Part shown: positions 1-11,116 of the stretch, piece by piece
How positions within the stretch are numbered: the first letter of the stretch is position 1
How the letters are laid out: each line of letters begins with the position of its first letter
Origin: an uncultured SAR116 cluster alpha proteobacterium
GTDB lineage: Bacteria > Pseudomonadota > Alphaproteobacteria > Puniceispirillales > Marisalimonadaceae
Assembly (NCBI GenBank): GCA_902593735.1
Contig: CACJJL010000002.1
Coordinates: 97,018 to 161,017, forward strand
DNA length: 64,000 nucleotides
Direction: 5' to 3'
The notes under the pieces: model-generated
Database searches by the model: none
What the model was told of the DNA's origin: nothing
The model's input: only the letters and a program-made list of their open reading frames with translations
Position numbers and translations under genes: made by a program

Positions 1-725
1 ATTTTTATGAGTTTGGATCAAGTAAAAATATTTGGAGAAGAGCCTCTAAGCTAAAGACTGAACCCTGGTCAATAACTATCGACGGGTTGGTAGATAATCC
101 AATGGTTATTGACGTAAATGATTTAATAGAAAAACTTGGTGGTATTGAAGAGAGGGTTTATCGATTTAGATGTGTTGAAGCTTGGTCTATGATAGTGCCA
201 TGGGCGGGGTTCCCTTTAAATAAAATTTTATCACTAGTTGAGCCAAAAAAAGACGCAAAATTTTTAAAATTTGAAACTTTTTATGATCCTGAAATTGCGC
301 CAGGTCAAAAACAAAAATGGTATCCATGGCCATATCAAGAAGGTATTACAATCGAGGAAGCTAAAAATGAATTAAGTTTTTTAGCTACTGGGATATATGG
401 GAAAAAGTTGCCAAATCAAAATGGTGCTCCTTTACGTCTTGTCTTGCCATGGAAATATGGTTTTAAGTCAATAAAATCAATTGTAAAGATAAGTTTCTTG
501 GCTGAAAGGCCTATTGGGTTATGGGAAAAACTTGCTCCAAATGAGTATGGTTTTTGGGCAAATGTTAATCCTAAAGTTTCTCATCCTAGATGGTCTCAAG
601 AAACAGAACAGCAGTTGGGCATTGATGGGAGGATACCTACTGTTAAATATAATGGTTATGAAGAGCAAGTTTCTTACTTGTACAAAGGATTAGAAAAAAC
701 TTTGCAGGATAAACTCTTTAGATAA
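1..725 (+). CDS. msrP: Protein-methionine-sulfoxide reductase catalytic subunit MsrP (5' partial)
   Basis: Molybdopterin-dependent periplasmic reductase that repairs methionine sulfoxide in exported proteins. The reading frame is open from the first base of the window, so the N-terminus, including the expected Tat signal, lies upstream. Family hallmarks are visible in order: the KTEPW segment near the left edge, RCVEAWSM (the Cys codon at 171-173 is the expected molybdenum ligand), WIGFPL-like VPWAGFPL, YGKxLPxQNGAPLRL, PWKYGFKSIKSI and the C-terminal NPxVxHPRWSQ and NGY motifs. selO begins 18 bases downstream on the same strand. The usual membrane haem partner MsrQ is not downstream, so it is either upstream of the window or elsewhere. 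The ATG at 87 is internal, not the true start. Confidence 0.93.
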   Translation, partial: FYEFGSSKNIWRRASKLKTEPWSITIDGLVDNPMVIDVNDLIEKLGGIEERVYRFRCVEAWSMIVPWAGFPLNKILSLVEPKKDAKFLKFETFYDPEIAPGQKQKWYPWPYQEGITIEEAKNELSFLATGIYGKKLPNQNGAPLRLVLPWKYGFKSIKSIVKISFLAERPIGLWEKLAPNEYGFWANVNPKVSHPRWSQETEQQLGIDGRIPTVKYNGYEEQVSYLYKGLEKTLQDKLFR

Positions 726-743
726 ACATGGTTTGGTTTATGA

Positions 744-2171
744 ATGATAAATAAAGCCAAAGTTGCAAACAATCATTTTAATTTAGGTGACTCCTTTTAT
801 CATATTGCCACACCAGCAAAGTTTCCTCGTCACATTTTAAGATTTAGAAATGATAGAGCTGCTAAATTACTTGACTTAGACCAATTAAACGATAATGAGT
901 GGATTAAATATTTTGGTAAATTTGAAAAACTTCCCGGGTGTCTTCATAAGCCATTAGCATTAAAATATCATGGCCATCAATTTGGTTATTATAATCCTGA
1001 CTTAGGTGATGGAAGAGGGTTTCTGCTAGCACAAATTTTAGATACAAATAATATTTTATGGGATTTAGGTACAAAAGGATCTGGACAAACAAATTATAGT
1101 AGAGGAGGGGATGGTAGACTTACTTTAAAAGGGGCAGTCAGAGAATTATTAGCAACTGAATTTTTGACTGCTTTAGGTGTGTCCACGAGTCAAACTTTTT
1201 CCATTATTGAAACTGCAGAAGAATTGCAAAGAAATGATGAACCCTCTCCCACAAGATCAGCTGTTCTTGTAAGAAGAAGCAATAGTCATATAAGAATAGG
1301 TACATTTCAAAGATTAAAATATCTAAATGATTATGAAAACATTGAACTATTATTAAAGTACCTTAGTAAAAATTATTTTACTAATATCAAACCTAATAAA
1401 TGTATTAAAACTTTAGCTGAAGATATATTTTTAGAAAGTGTTAAAAGAATAGCAGAATCAATTGGCAGAATTATTGCTTCAGGTTTTGTCCATGGAGTTT
1501 TAAATACAGATAATTTCAATGTTACTGGAGAAGTGTTTGATTACGGCCCTTGGAGATTTATAGAATTTGCAAATACTTCTTTTACAGCTGCTTATTTTGA
1601 TAATGATGGAAGATATTCTTTTGGGAGACAACCTGAGGCGGCTTTATGGGCTTTATCTCAGTTAGGAAAAAGTTTAGATGAATTTATTGATGAAAAAATA
1701 ATTATTGAAACTTTGAATCAGTTTTCTAAAAACTTTCACCGGTCATTGCAAAAACATTTTTGTTGGCGAATGGGAATTGAAGACATTGATAGTAAAAATC
1801 TAAATGAAATAATGGTAATAATATTAAATGAAAGCGAAAAGAATAAAATTGATTTTGCTAACATGTTTTACGATTTCTATGGAGGAAAAAATTCGATTTT
1901 AGACTGTATTAAAACTAATTATGGGAAAAAATATAAAATTAATGAATTTTCAAAAGTTGTTGAAATTTTGAAAGAAAGTTTCCCATCTAAAGGTGCTTTA
2001 GAAAAGAAACATGAATTAGATAATATCAGACAAAATATGTTAATAAATGAAGTAGAGCAGATTTGGAGTGAAATTGATAAAAATGATAATTGGGAGTTGT
2101 TAAATAAAAAAGTTTATAAGATTAGAAAACTTGGCTACTTACTCGAATCTGAAAAACTTGTTAATCTGTAA
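744..2171 (+). CDS. selO: Protein adenylyltransferase SelO (YdiU family)
   Basis: Pseudokinase-fold enzyme that transfers AMP to protein hydroxyl groups and is linked to redox stress in characterised members. At 475 aa it has the usual bacterial length. Visible motifs are HGHQFG (about residues 76-81), GDGRG (88-92), GTKGSG with Lys111, HGVLNTDN (250-257) and DYGPW (266-270). Asp256, Asn257 and Asp266 match the catalytic and metal positions known from SelO. No C-terminal selenocysteine or CxxC motif is present, as in many bacterial members. It lies 18 bases after msrP and is probably co-transcribed with it. Its 3' end overlaps the convergent ELM1-family gene by 33 bases. Confidence 0.95.
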   Translation: MINKAKVANNHFNLGDSFYHIATPAKFPRHILRFRNDRAAKLLDLDQLNDNEWIKYFGKFEKLPGCLHKPLALKYHGHQFGYYNPDLGDGRGFLLAQILDTNNILWDLGTKGSGQTNYSRGGDGRLTLKGAVRELLATEFLTALGVSTSQTFSIIETAEELQRNDEPSPTRSAVLVRRSNSHIRIGTFQRLKYLNDYENIELLLKYLSKNYFTNIKPNKCIKTLAEDIFLESVKRIAESIGRIIASGFVHGVLNTDNFNVTGEVFDYGPWRFIEFANTSFTAAYFDNDGRYSFGRQPEAALWALSQLGKSLDEFIDEKIIIETLNQFSKNFHRSLQKHFCWRMGIEDIDSKNLNEIMVIILNESEKNKIDFANMFYDFYGGKNSILDCIKTNYGKKYKINEFSKVVEILKESFPSKGALEKKHELDNIRQNMLINEVEQIWSEIDKNDNWELLNKKVYKIRKLGYLLESEKLVNL

Positions 2172-3122
2172 AAGCGTATTTTTATTTGTTTGAAGTTTAT
2201 TTTTTGAATATTCATATAAATCACCTTCAAAGGTTTTAACAATCTTTAATTTTCTTAGATTTTTAATAAATAACGAAATTTTTTTATTTTCCTTTGAAAA
2301 ATGCGAAATAAATAAGGGTCTCGAAAGGGTGGCCATCTCTGATATCATGTTAACGCTGTCACTAGTAACTATAATATAATCAATGATTTGTAGAATTTGT
2401 GGATAAAGCTTGTTTTCATTTGGAGAGAAGATTTGAAAATTACTTAAATGTTTTGAAAAGATCGATTTAAATATTTTTATAGCTTTTGTTGGAGTTCTTC
2501 TGGAAATAATAACTATCAGTTGTCCATCAATGGACTTAATAGCTTTTATTACATTAATGCATAAATCGTAATATTCGCTACTTTGAGGCTTAAAACTTTT
2601 ACTATTACCTCCAACCATTAATAAAACAAGATTGTTTTTAACTTTTATTTTATTCAGTTTTGATTTTTCAAATTTTTTTATATCATTTTTATTTAAAAAC
2701 GAAAGAGCACCTTTAGTTTGAATTACATTTTTACCTTTAACGTTGTCATGTTCAGGAATTAATAATAAATCAAAATTATTTAAAGATAATTTTGGGTTTT
2801 GAATATGTATAGTCTTAACATTACTTTTTAAAATTGACTTTAGAGCAATTGATGTGCCTGCCATTCTTCTACCTGTTGTAATTACAAAGTCTGGTAGCGA
2901 ATTTGTTCTTAATGCTTCTTGTAAAAATTTAGGGGTATAAATTTTTCCTAATATAGGGAATTTTTTTAAAAAATATGGGGGAGTATAATGAATTAACTTA
3001 AAATTGTTATTCAATATACTTGCTAGAGCAATTGATTGGTTCTCCATTCCCTTGGTTTTGTCAGATAATACCCAAGTTGTATTTCCTTTTAATATCTTTA
3101 TTTTTTTTCCTTTAACTTTCAA
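2139..3122 (-). CDS. ELM1/GtrOC1-family protein (mitochondrial fission ELM1-like)
   Basis: A 327-aa protein resembling the Mito_fiss_Elm1 family (formerly DUF1022), common in alphaproteobacteria and related in fold to GT-B glycosyltransferases. Seen: N-terminal WVLSDKTKGMENQSIALA, a central TGRRMAGTSIALKS, LLLIPEHD, a glycine-rich LLMVGGNSKSF and a C-terminal IIVTSDSVNMISEMA, all in the family order. The bacterial function is not established, though a role in envelope sugar metabolism is often suspected. The start is a TTG at 3120-3122; the next ATG would remove part of the conserved N-terminus. No clear Shine-Dalgarno sequence precedes it. The 3' end overlaps selO. Confidence 0.75.
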   Translation of the reverse strand: MKVKGKKIKILKGNTTWVLSDKTKGMENQSIALASILNNNFKLIHYTPPYFLKKFPILGKIYTPKFLQEALRTNSLPDFVITTGRRMAGTSIALKSILKSNVKTIHIQNPKLSLNNFDLLLIPEHDNVKGKNVIQTKGALSFLNKNDIKKFEKSKLNKIKVKNNLVLLMVGGNSKSFKPQSSEYYDLCINVIKAIKSIDGQLIVIISRRTPTKAIKIFKSIFSKHLSNFQIFSPNENKLYPQILQIIDYIIVTSDSVNMISEMATLSRPLFISHFSKENKKISLFIKNLRKLKIVKTFEGDLYEYSKNKLQTNKNTLLQINKFFRFE

Positions 3123-3190
3123 TTAAATTTTAAATTTTAAAATGTTTTGTGAAATAAAATTGTGAATTTTAAGTCTATATATTAATATTA

Positions 3191-3219
3191 TTACAAAGAT
3201 TTGATTTACTTAGTATAAA
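3191..3219 (+). promoter_or_regulatory. Candidate sigma-70 promoter of the Lrp/AsnC gene
   Basis: TTACAA at 3191-3196 and TATAAA at 3214-3219 are separated by exactly 17 bases, upstream of the ATG at 3234. The inferred start site near 3226 would leave a very short leader, and no Shine-Dalgarno sequence is visible. In such AT-rich DNA chance matches are common. Confidence 0.35.
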
Positions 3220-3233
3220 GAAATGTTAATTAA

Positions 3234-3719
3234 ATGAAAAATAAAAAAAACAAATTAGATAACATTGATATAAAAATTTTAAGCGCATTACAATCAAATG
3301 GAGATATTAGTAACGTTAAACTTGCTAAGATAGTAAATATCTCTCCACCTTCTTGCTTGAGGCGAGTGAAATCGTTAGAAGAAAGAAATTTAATTCTTGG
3401 TTATAATGCTATTGTAAATTCTGAATTTTTAGGTTTTAAGGTGACTGTGTTTGCGTATGTTGGCCTAGAAAGTCAAGCTGAAAATGATCTACAAACATTC
3501 GAGAATTATATATCTAAATTTCCAGAAGTAAGAGAATGTCATATGTTAGTAGGGGAAATAGATTTTCTGTTAAAAATTATTGCTAAAGATTGGGATGATT
3601 TCCAGTTTTTTTTAACCAAAAATCTTACCCAAGCTCCTAAGGTAAGTAATGTTAAAACTTCATTAAATATAAGAAGTATCAAAAATTTACCTGGAATACC
3701 TTTTGAAATTATACTTTAG
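3234..3719 (+). CDS. Lrp/AsnC-family transcriptional regulator
   Basis: A 161-aa DNA-binding regulator of the feast/famine family, which usually responds to amino acids. The N-terminal winged helix-turn-helix runs from [30 protein letters not shown] to [14 protein letters not shown] (about residues 8-55). It is followed by a RAM effector domain with [20 protein letters not shown]. The target cannot be read from the sequence; family members often regulate themselves, and the ELM1-family gene is divergent across a 111-base spacer. The 3' end overlaps convergent greA by 11 bases. Confidence 0.88.
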   Translation: MKNKKNKLDNIDIKILSALQSNGDISNVKLAKIVNISPPSCLRRVKSLEERNLILGYNAIVNSEFLGFKVTVFAYVGLESQAENDLQTFENYISKFPEVRECHMLVGEIDFLLKIIAKDWDDFQFFLTKNLTQAPKVSNVKTSLNIRSIKNLPGIPFEIIL

Positions 3720-4188
3720 GTAAGTCAATTGATAAAATTTCGTAATTCTTAGCTCCACTTGGAGTTATTACTTGTACTGATGCGCCTTTTGCTTTTCCTA
3801 TCAATGCTCTAGCAATTGGAGAAGCAATAGATATTTGACCTTCTTCAAGATTAGCTTCGTAAGGACCAACAATTTGATAATTTGTTTCTTGATCACTTTC
3901 TTCATCTACTATTTTAACTTTAGTGCCAAAAGTAACAGTTTCACCTGAAAGTCTTGATAGATCAATTACTTCTGCTCTGCTAGTTACATCTTCAAGCTCA
4001 GTAATACGACCTTCTATAAATGCTTGTTTTTCCTTTGCTGCATGATATTCAGCATTCTCTTTTAAATCACCATGTTCTCTTGCAACAGAGATTGCCTGTA
4101 TTATCTGAGGCCTCTCAATTTTCTTTAAATTATCTAATTCTAGCTTAATTTTTTCTAATCCAGGAAATGTAAAAGGTACTTTGTCCAT
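3709..4188 (-). CDS. greA: Transcription elongation factor GreA
   Basis: Binds the secondary channel of RNA polymerase and stimulates cleavage of backtracked transcripts. It has full family length (159 aa). The N-terminal coiled coil carries [26 protein letters not shown], with the acidic tip D-x-x-E-N-A-E-Y that reaches the active centre. The C-terminal FKBP-like domain ends [16 protein letters not shown]. It starts at an ATG downstream of carB on the same strand, with a 52-base spacer that could allow read-through from carAB. Confidence 0.96.
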   Translation of the reverse strand: MDKVPFTFPGLEKIKLELDNLKKIERPQIIQAISVAREHGDLKENAEYHAAKEKQAFIEGRITELEDVTSRAEVIDLSRLSGETVTFGTKVKIVDEESDQETNYQIVGPYEANLEEGQISIASPIARALIGKAKGASVQVITPSGAKNYEILSIDLPKV

Positions 4189-4240
4189 AAATATGATTCC
4201 ATTAATTATAATAATCTAAATCATAATACAGAAAAATATT

Positions 4241-7200
4241 TTATTCAAAATATGATTGAAGTGACTTTATATTTAATTCAGAACTCTTCAATGCCTTTAT
4301 GGCAAGAGTTGCAGCATTTGCACCTTGAATAGTAGTATAATAAGGTATTTTATTTGAAAGTGCAGTTTGTCTTAAAGAAAAACTATCTTTAATTGAATTT
4401 CTTCCTTCTGCTGTATTTATCACAAGTTGTATCTCTTTAGATAGCATTGCATCCACTGCGTTTGGTCTACCTTCAATCACTTTTTTTATATATTGAGTTT
4501 CTATTTTATTATCATTTAAATATTTTGCGGTTCCTGAGGTTGCGCATATTGTAAAACCTAAATTTTTAAGATTTTTAGCAATAGGTGCTACACTATTTTT
4601 ATCGTCATCTTTTATTGAGATGAAGACTTTACCGTCTAAAGGTAAAGTTATACCTGCCCCAAGTTGGCTTTTAGCAAAAGCTTCTCCAAAAGTTAAACCT
4701 ATACCCATTACTTCACCAGTAGATTTCATTTCAGGACCCAGTATCACATCAGTACCAGGAAATCTTGCGAAAGGAAAAACTGCTTCTTTAACTGAAATAT
4801 GCTTAATTTTTCTATTTGATAATTTAAAATCAGATAATTTTTTACCAATCATTATTTGGGATGCAATTTTGACAAGTGGAACTCCAGTTGATTTAGCAAC
4901 AAAGGGTATTGTTCTACTTCCACGAGGATTAACTTCTAATATAAATACTTTTTTATTTTGAATTGCAAATTGTATATTAATGAAGCCAATAACATTTAAA
5001 GATTTTGCAAGTTTCTTAGTTTGTAATGTTATTTCATCAACTGTTGTTTTATCAATTGTTTGAGGGGGGAGAGCACATGCGGAATCTCCAGAATGAATCC
5101 CTGCCTCTTCTATATGTTCCATAATACCTGCAATGAAAGTCTCATTACCGTCAGAAATAGCATCAACATCAACTTCTATCGCATTTTTTAAAAAACTGTC
5201 AATCAAGACTGGATTATAACCAGAAACCTTTACAGCTTCATTTATATATGTTTGTAATTGTTCTTGGTTATGTATTATTTCCATAGCACGACCACCAAGA
5301 ACGTAACTAGGTCTAATTACTACTGGGAAACCAATTTTTTTTGTGATCTCGATGGCTTCATCTTTGCTACTTGCTACGTCGTTTCGGGGTTGATTTAATT
5401 TTAAGCTCTGTAGTAATTCTTTAAAACTTTTTCTATCTTCTGCCAAATCTATTGCTTTAACCGATGTTCCTAAAATTTTAACACCAGATTTTTCTAAACT
5501 TGTAGCAATCTTAAGTGGAGTTTGTCCTCCTAATTGAACAATCACGCCAATTACTTTACCATTTTGGTTTTCCTTTCTAATTACAGACAGAACATCTTCG
5601 TGGTTAAGAGGTTCAAAGTATAATTTTTCTGAAGTATCATAGTCTGTTGAAACAGTCTCAGGATTGCAATTAATCATTATTGTTTCAAACCCTATTTCAG
5701 ATAAACTATAAGCTGCATGAACACAACAATAGTCAAACTCTATACCTTGCCCAATTCTATTTGGCCCACCCCCAAGAATAATAACTTTATTTTTATTTGA
5801 TGGGTAAACCTCACACTCATTATCATTATTCTGTTCATAGGTACTGTAAAGATAAGCAGTTTCTGAAAAAAATTCAGCTGCACATGTATCAACTCTTTTA
5901 TAAGATGGAAAAACACCAAATTTTGATCTAAGTTCATAAATTTTTTGAACACTAATTTGAGTTAAATCAGAAATACGTTTATCAGAAAAACCCATAGATT
6001 TGATGCTTCTTAAAAACATCTCATTCATAATATAATCAGTAGTTTTTAGATATTCTTCAACTTGAACTATACCTAAAATCTGTTCTAAAAACCATTTGTC
6101 CCAGCCAGTAATGTTAAAAATTTCTTCAATCGAAATTTTATGTCTAAACGCAGTTGCTATTCTCAATATTCTTTCTGGAACTTGTTCAGCTAACCAGCCA
6201 AAAATATTATCTTTGTTGTTTAAATTTTCATTTTGAACTGGAAAATAAACATCATCGAGGCCAGACAAACCTGTTTCAAGAGATCTTAACGCTTTTTGAA
6301 GAGACTCCTGGAAAGATCTTCCAATAGCCATTGCCTCTCCGACTGATTTCATAGAAGTAGATAAAAGATTATTTGATCCAGGAAATTTTTCAAAAGTAAA
6401 GCGAGGAATTTTTGTAACAACGTAGTCTATTGTAGGTTCAAAACTGGCAGGTGTGGATTTAGTAATATCGTTTTGTAATTCGTCTAATGTATATCCAATT
6501 GCAAGTTTTGCTGCAACTTTTGCTATTGGGAAACCAGTCGCTTTTGAAGCTAACGCAGAAGATCTACTTACTCTTGGATTCATTTCAATTACAATTAATC
6601 TTCCATTTTTTGGATTAAGGGCAAATTGTACATTTGAACCTCCAGTATCAACCCCAATTTCTCTCAAAACAGAAATACTTGCATTACGCATTTTCTGATA
6701 TTCTTTATCTGTTAGTGTTAATGCTGGTGCTACCGTAATAGAATCACCCGTATGAACTCCCATTGGATCAACATTCTCAATAGAACATATTATTATACAG
6801 TTATCTGCATTATCTCTTACCACTTCCATTTCATATTCTTTCCACCCTAAAAGTGATTCTTCAATAAGCACTTCTGTAGTTGGAGATAATTTTAATCCGT
6901 TAGTTACAATTTCAAGAAATTCTTCTTTGTTATAAGCTATGCCACCGCCTTCACCTCCAAGAGTAAAGGATGGCCTTATTATTGCTGGTAAACCAACAAA
7001 ATCTAACGCAGAAATTGCTTGATCAATATTTTTTGCAATTAGAGCCTTTGCAGACTCTAAACCAATTTTATTCATACTTTCTTTAAATAATTCTCGGTCT
7101 TCTGCTTTATTTATTGAATCAGGTTTTGCACCAATGATTTCAATATCGTATTTTTTTAAGATACCAGAATTGTATAGATCTAACGTTGCGTTAAGAGCTG

Positions 7201-7480
7201 TTTGACCTCCCATGGTAGGTAGAATTGCATCTGGTCTTTCAATTTCTATGATTTTTTCAATTGTATTTTTTTCAATTGGTTCAATATATGTCGAATCTGC
7301 CATAATTGGATCTGTCATAATGGTGGCAGGATTAGAGTTTATCAGTACTACTCTAATCCCTTCTTCTTTAAGTGCCTTACAAGCTTGCGCTCCGGAGTAA
7401 TCAAATTCACACGCTTGTCCAATCACTATAGGACCAGCACCAATTATTAAAACTGATTCAATATCTTTACGTTTTGGCAT
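4241..7480 (-). CDS. carB: Carbamoyl-phosphate synthase large subunit
   Basis: Synthesises carbamoyl phosphate from bicarbonate, ammonia delivered by CarA, and two ATP, feeding arginine and pyrimidine synthesis. It has full length (1079 aa) with the expected duplicated architecture. Both halves have an ATP-grasp domain: [19 protein letters not shown] opens the first half, and [19 protein letters not shown] opens the second at about residue 570. An MGS-like allosteric domain forms the last 140 residues or so. The start codon lies inside the 3' end of carA (14-base overlap), which indicates translational coupling of the subunits. Confidence 0.97.
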   Translation of the reverse strand: MPKRKDIESVLIIGAGPIVIGQACEFDYSGAQACKALKEEGIRVVLINSNPATIMTDPIMADSTYIEPIEKNTIEKIIEIERPDAILPTMGGQTALNATLDLYNSGILKKYDIEIIGAKPDSINKAEDRELFKESMNKIGLESAKALIAKNIDQAISALDFVGLPAIIRPSFTLGGEGGGIAYNKEEFLEIVTNGLKLSPTTEVLIEESLLGWKEYEMEVVRDNADNCIIICSIENVDPMGVHTGDSITVAPALTLTDKEYQKMRNASISVLREIGVDTGGSNVQFALNPKNGRLIVIEMNPRVSRSSALASKATGFPIAKVAAKLAIGYTLDELQNDITKSTPASFEPTIDYVVTKIPRFTFEKFPGSNNLLSTSMKSVGEAMAIGRSFQESLQKALRSLETGLSGLDDVYFPVQNENLNNKDNIFGWLAEQVPERILRIATAFRHKISIEEIFNITGWDKWFLEQILGIVQVEEYLKTTDYIMNEMFLRSIKSMGFSDKRISDLTQISVQKIYELRSKFGVFPSYKRVDTCAAEFFSETAYLYSTYEQNNDNECEVYPSNKNKVIILGGGPNRIGQGIEFDYCCVHAAYSLSEIGFETIMINCNPETVSTDYDTSEKLYFEPLNHEDVLSVIRKENQNGKVIGVIVQLGGQTPLKIATSLEKSGVKILGTSVKAIDLAEDRKSFKELLQSLKLNQPRNDVASSKDEAIEITKKIGFPVVIRPSYVLGGRAMEIIHNQEQLQTYINEAVKVSGYNPVLIDSFLKNAIEVDVDAISDGNETFIAGIMEHIEEAGIHSGDSACALPPQTIDKTTVDEITLQTKKLAKSLNVIGFINIQFAIQNKKVFILEVNPRGSRTIPFVAKSTGVPLVKIASQIMIGKKLSDFKLSNRKIKHISVKEAVFPFARFPGTDVILGPEMKSTGEVMGIGLTFGEAFAKSQLGAGITLPLDGKVFISIKDDDKNSVAPIAKNLKNLGFTICATSGTAKYLNDNKIETQYIKKVIEGRPNAVDAMLSKEIQLVINTAEGRNSIKDSFSLRQTALSNKIPYYTTIQGANAATLAIKALKSSELNIKSLQSYFE

Positions 7481-8690
7481 TTTTTGATTCTTTAATTAAG
7501 TTTAAAAATTCATTGAACAAATAAGATGACTCGGTTGGTCCAGGAGAAGCTTCTGGATGGTACTGAACTGAAAAAATCGGTAATGATGTATGTCTTATAC
7601 CTTCTATTGAGTTGTCAAATAGAGAAATATGTGTCACTTCTAAACAATTTGGTAAAGTATCTAAGTCTATTTGATATCCATGGTTTTGACTGGTAATTTC
7701 AACTTTATTTTTAAATATATTTTTGACAGGATGATTAGCTCCCCTATGACCTTGGGGCATTTTATTTGTTTTCGCTCCAAACGATAGCCCAATTAATTGG
7801 TGACCAATACATATTCCAAAAATAGGAATTTTAAGTTGAAATAAAGCACTTAATAGTTTTCTACTTTTTATTTCAGTTGCTGATGGATCTCCAGGACCGT
7901 TAGATAAAAAAATACCATCTGGCTTGAAATTATTTATGTCCTTAATAGACGCATTTTCTGAAAAAACATTAACTTCTGCACTTAAGTTAACAAGGTGTCT
8001 CAATATGTTTTGTTTTACACCAAAATCTATAACGGCAATTTTGGGTTTGAAATTTTTTAAATTATACACCTCTGGTGATATTAAATCATGTACACATTCA
8101 GTATACTTGTATTGTTTTTTTGTAGTTATAGATGATGAAAGATTTAATCCATCCATTTTTGGATGCTCTTTTAGTTTATTTTTCAACTGTTCAATTTTAA
8201 AATTTCCAGTTTTATCGTAACTTATCATTGCATTACAGCTTTTATGTTTTCGAATTATCTTTGTTAGCAATCTAGTATCAATACCAGAAATACCTGGTAT
8301 ATCATTTTTCGTTAACCACTCATTAAAACTGATTTCTGATCGCCAATTAGAGTCGTTTGTTGGGTGTTGCCTAACTACAATACCTGCAATAGAATTTGTA
8401 TGTCCTTCATCGTCAAATTTGTTTGACCCTATGTTACCGATATGGGGGAAAGTAAAAGTAATGATTTGTCCAGTATATGATGGATCAGTAATTATTTCTT
8501 GATAGCCAGATATAGAAGTATTGAAGCATATTTCACCTAAGCATTCTTTTTTTGAACCAAAAGATCTTCCCAAAAAAAATGAACCATTATCTAAAATTAA
8601 TATACTATCTAATGTATCATTTCTATTAATTGAATTAAGATTAAATGGTACATAACCACTATCTTTAAACTGATTATTGACACTATTCAT
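7467..8690 (-). CDS. carA: Carbamoyl-phosphate synthase small subunit
   Basis: Glutamine amidotransferase subunit supplying ammonia to CarB. It is 407 aa, of which about the first 20 form an N-terminal extension before the [19 protein letters not shown] opening. The N-terminal CPSase_sm_chain domain is followed by a class I GATase domain with GPGDPS, the nucleophile Cys in [17 protein letters not shown] and the His-Glu pair in YHPEASPGP. The ATG is preceded by an AGGTGAG-type ribosome binding site. It is divergent from yqeY across a 234-base spacer in which I see no further gene or clear leader structure. Confidence 0.96.
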   Translation of the reverse strand: MNSVNNQFKDSGYVPFNLNSINRNDTLDSILILDNGSFFLGRSFGSKKECLGEICFNTSISGYQEIITDPSYTGQIITFTFPHIGNIGSNKFDDEGHTNSIAGIVVRQHPTNDSNWRSEISFNEWLTKNDIPGISGIDTRLLTKIIRKHKSCNAMISYDKTGNFKIEQLKNKLKEHPKMDGLNLSSSITTKKQYKYTECVHDLISPEVYNLKNFKPKIAVIDFGVKQNILRHLVNLSAEVNVFSENASIKDINNFKPDGIFLSNGPGDPSATEIKSRKLLSALFQLKIPIFGICIGHQLIGLSFGAKTNKMPQGHRGANHPVKNIFKNKVEITSQNHGYQIDLDTLPNCLEVTHISLFDNSIEGIRHTSLPIFSVQYHPEASPGPTESSYLFNEFLNLIKESKNAKT

Positions 8691-8924
8691 TGCTCACCTG
8701 TAGGTTTCTAAAAAACTGGTTTTTAAAATAAATGTTTATTGAATTTTTGGGATTTAAAAAGAAGCAATTTTCAAACAAAATTTTCATCAAGATTTAATTA
8801 GATTGTATTGATATCTTCGTCAATAAAATTTAAAATTATTTAATTAAATTTTAAAGATTATGCTATCAATTTTCTTAAAATTAGACTTGGTGAACTTATT
8901 TCAACAAATGTTATTAGGAAAAAA

Positions 8925-9389
8925 ATGAATATTAGAGAAAAAGTTTCAAAAAATTTAAAAGAAGCAATGATTAAAAAAGATACTAATTTAATCAGTACTC
9001 TTCGATTGATACTGGCAGCTATAAAAGAAAAAGACATATTATCTAAAGGAAAAGGACATGATTCAGAAATTAATGATAAAGAAATTATTTCCTTACTTCA
9101 GACTATGATAAAACAAAGAAAAGGATCAATTGAGTTGTATCTTAAAGGCGATAGAGTAGATTTAGCAAATAAAGAAGAACATGAAATTGAAATAATATCG
9201 AATTTTCTGCCAACCCAACTCTCGAAACAAGAGATTGATGAGGTGATAAATAAAACTATTAAATCATCTGAATTTAATTCTATGAAAGATATGGGAAAAG
9301 TAATAAAGATTATAAAAGACCAATATGATGGAATGATGGATTTTGGTTATGTTAGTAAAGTTGTCAAAGAAAAACTGTCTAACTCATAA
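8925..9389 (+). CDS. GatB/YqeY domain-containing protein
   Basis: A 154-aa stand-alone YqeY domain, related to the tail of the amidotransferase subunit GatB that contacts tRNA. Its exact function is unknown; a link to aminoacyl-tRNA quality is an inference from homology. Seen: LKEAMIKKDTNLISTLRLILAAIKEKDI near the start, LQTMIKQRKGSIELYLKGDR, and the closing MGKVIKIIKDQYDGMMDFGYVSKVVKEKL, all typical. An AGGA site sits upstream of the ATG. It heads the yqeY-dnaG-rpoD cluster, an arrangement familiar in alphaproteobacteria, where it replaces the rpsU of the enterobacterial operon. Confidence 0.9.
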   Translation: MNIREKVSKNLKEAMIKKDTNLISTLRLILAAIKEKDILSKGKGHDSEINDKEIISLLQTMIKQRKGSIELYLKGDRVDLANKEEHEIEIISNFLPTQLSKQEIDEVINKTIKSSEFNSMKDMGKVIKIIKDQYDGMMDFGYVSKVVKEKLSNS

Positions 9390-9420
9390 TGTTTAATTTA
9401 TTAAGTTAATAAGAAAAATT

Positions 9421-11088
9421 ATGGATTTAAGAGAAGAAATTAAAAATTCAATTAAACTTTCTGAAGTTATAGGGAAAAGTTTATCTCTGAAAAAACGTAA
9501 TAATAATAATTTTTTAGCTCTTTGTCCATTTCACAAGGAAAAGACACCTTCTTTTAACATTTCAGATGATAAAGGTTTTTATCATTGTTTTGGTTGTGGA
9601 AAAAATGGAGATATATTTAATTACATAATGGAGACAGAAAATTTATCTTTTGTGGAGGCATTAAAAAAATTAGCAGATCAGGCAGGAATAAATACTAGCA
9701 GACAAAATTATTTTGTAGACCCTAAAATTACAAATAATTATAACCTTCTAAAGAGAGTTTCTGAATCTTTTATCAATAACTTAAATGCGCCATTGGGTGA
9801 AAAAGCTAGAAATTATTTACAAAAAAGAGGTTTTAATGAAGTTATTATAAAAAATTTTAATTTGGGATATGCTGGTAATTCAAAATCTAACCAATTCTTA
9901 GTATCTACTTTGCTAAAAGAAGGATTTTCTATAAATGACTTTATAGAAGTGGGTTTAGTGAAAAAAAATGACGCTAATAATTTAGTTTTTTTCTTTCAAC
10001 AAAGGATCATATTTCCTATTTTAAACAACTCTGGAAAAGTAATTGCATTTGGAGGTAGAATTTTAGGTGAAGGACACCCAAAATATTTAAACTCTCCTGA
10101 AACCACCCTATTTCTAAAAAGTAGACAACTATTTGGATTTTTTAATGCTAAAAAACTTTTGCATAAAAAACGCTTCATAATTTGCGAGGGTTATACAGAT
10201 GTTATTTCCCTTCATTCACAAGGTTACCCTGCTGTTGCTTCTTTAGGAACAGCATTGACATATGATCAAATAGAAACAATTTTTAATGTAGTTGATGAAG
10301 CTTTTCTTGTTTTTGATGGTGATATTGCTGGTAAAAATGCAACTTTAAGAGTTTTTGAAAAATATTTGCCTAAACTAAAGTTGAACAAAAGATTAAAATT
10401 TATTTTTTTACCTAAAAATCTTGATCCAGAAGAGTTTATAAACAAATACGGTTTAAATGAATTTGAAAATATTTTAGACAAATCTTTTGGAGCGATTGAC
10501 ATTTTATGGTTACAGGGTTCAAAATTGATAAATAGAAATGAACCAGAAAGCCATGCCCAATTTTGGAATTATTTAAGAACAAATGTGAACGCAATTGAAA
10601 ATAATAATCTACGTGTCGCTTATCGTGATGAAATAGAAAAAAGAATAAAAATATTTAGGACAAAAAACAAATTACCCCAAAAACAAGCATATTATTCCAA
10701 TAAAAATCACTCAAAAATGTTATTATCAAATGCAAAAATACCTGAGACTGGAATTGAAATTAAAATTGGCGCAATTATATATATTATGCTAATTTACCCT
10801 AAAATTTGTGAAATACACGATGAAAAAATCTCTTTACTGAATTTTAGTAATAAAGCTTATAATGATTTAAAAAATACAATTTTAGAATTTGTTTATAATA
10901 ATAGAGAAATTACTTCAAAAGAAATACAAAATGATATCAAACTTAAAGGTTTTGCTGTTCAAATAAATAAAATTATGCAATGTAATTATCCTTCAAGGTT
11001 AAACTTAGATCTTGACCATTTGAATAAAGAAAATATAAGTATTGTTTTTGAAGAATTGTTAAATTTATTAGATTATAAGAAAATTTAG
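9421..11088 (+). CDS. dnaG: DNA primase
   Basis: Makes RNA primers at the replication fork together with DnaB. It is 555 aa, slightly short for the family. The N-terminal zinc ribbon has ligands Cys35, His38, Cys56 and Cys59 (CPFH...CFGC). The RNA polymerase core contains a TOPRIM domain with EGYTDV (about 256-261) and FDGDIAGKNA (about 297). The C-terminal helicase-binding region is present but diverged. It lies 31 bases after yqeY and 28 before the likely rpoD start, so all three are probably one transcription unit. Confidence 0.95.
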   Translation: MDLREEIKNSIKLSEVIGKSLSLKKRNNNNFLALCPFHKEKTPSFNISDDKGFYHCFGCGKNGDIFNYIMETENLSFVEALKKLADQAGINTSRQNYFVDPKITNNYNLLKRVSESFINNLNAPLGEKARNYLQKRGFNEVIIKNFNLGYAGNSKSNQFLVSTLLKEGFSINDFIEVGLVKKNDANNLVFFFQQRIIFPILNNSGKVIAFGGRILGEGHPKYLNSPETTLFLKSRQLFGFFNAKKLLHKKRFIICEGYTDVISLHSQGYPAVASLGTALTYDQIETIFNVVDEAFLVFDGDIAGKNATLRVFEKYLPKLKLNKRLKFIFLPKNLDPEEFINKYGLNEFENILDKSFGAIDILWLQGSKLINRNEPESHAQFWNYLRTNVNAIENNNLRVAYRDEIEKRIKIFRTKNKLPQKQAYYSNKNHSKMLLSNAKIPETGIEIKIGAIIYIMLIYPKICEIHDEKISLLNFSNKAYNDLKNTILEFVYNNREITSKEIQNDIKLKGFAVQINKIMQCNYPSRLNLDLDHLNKENISIVFEELLNLLDYKKI

Positions 11089-11116
11089 TTCTTCATAAGT
11101 ATTAAGATTGAGAATA

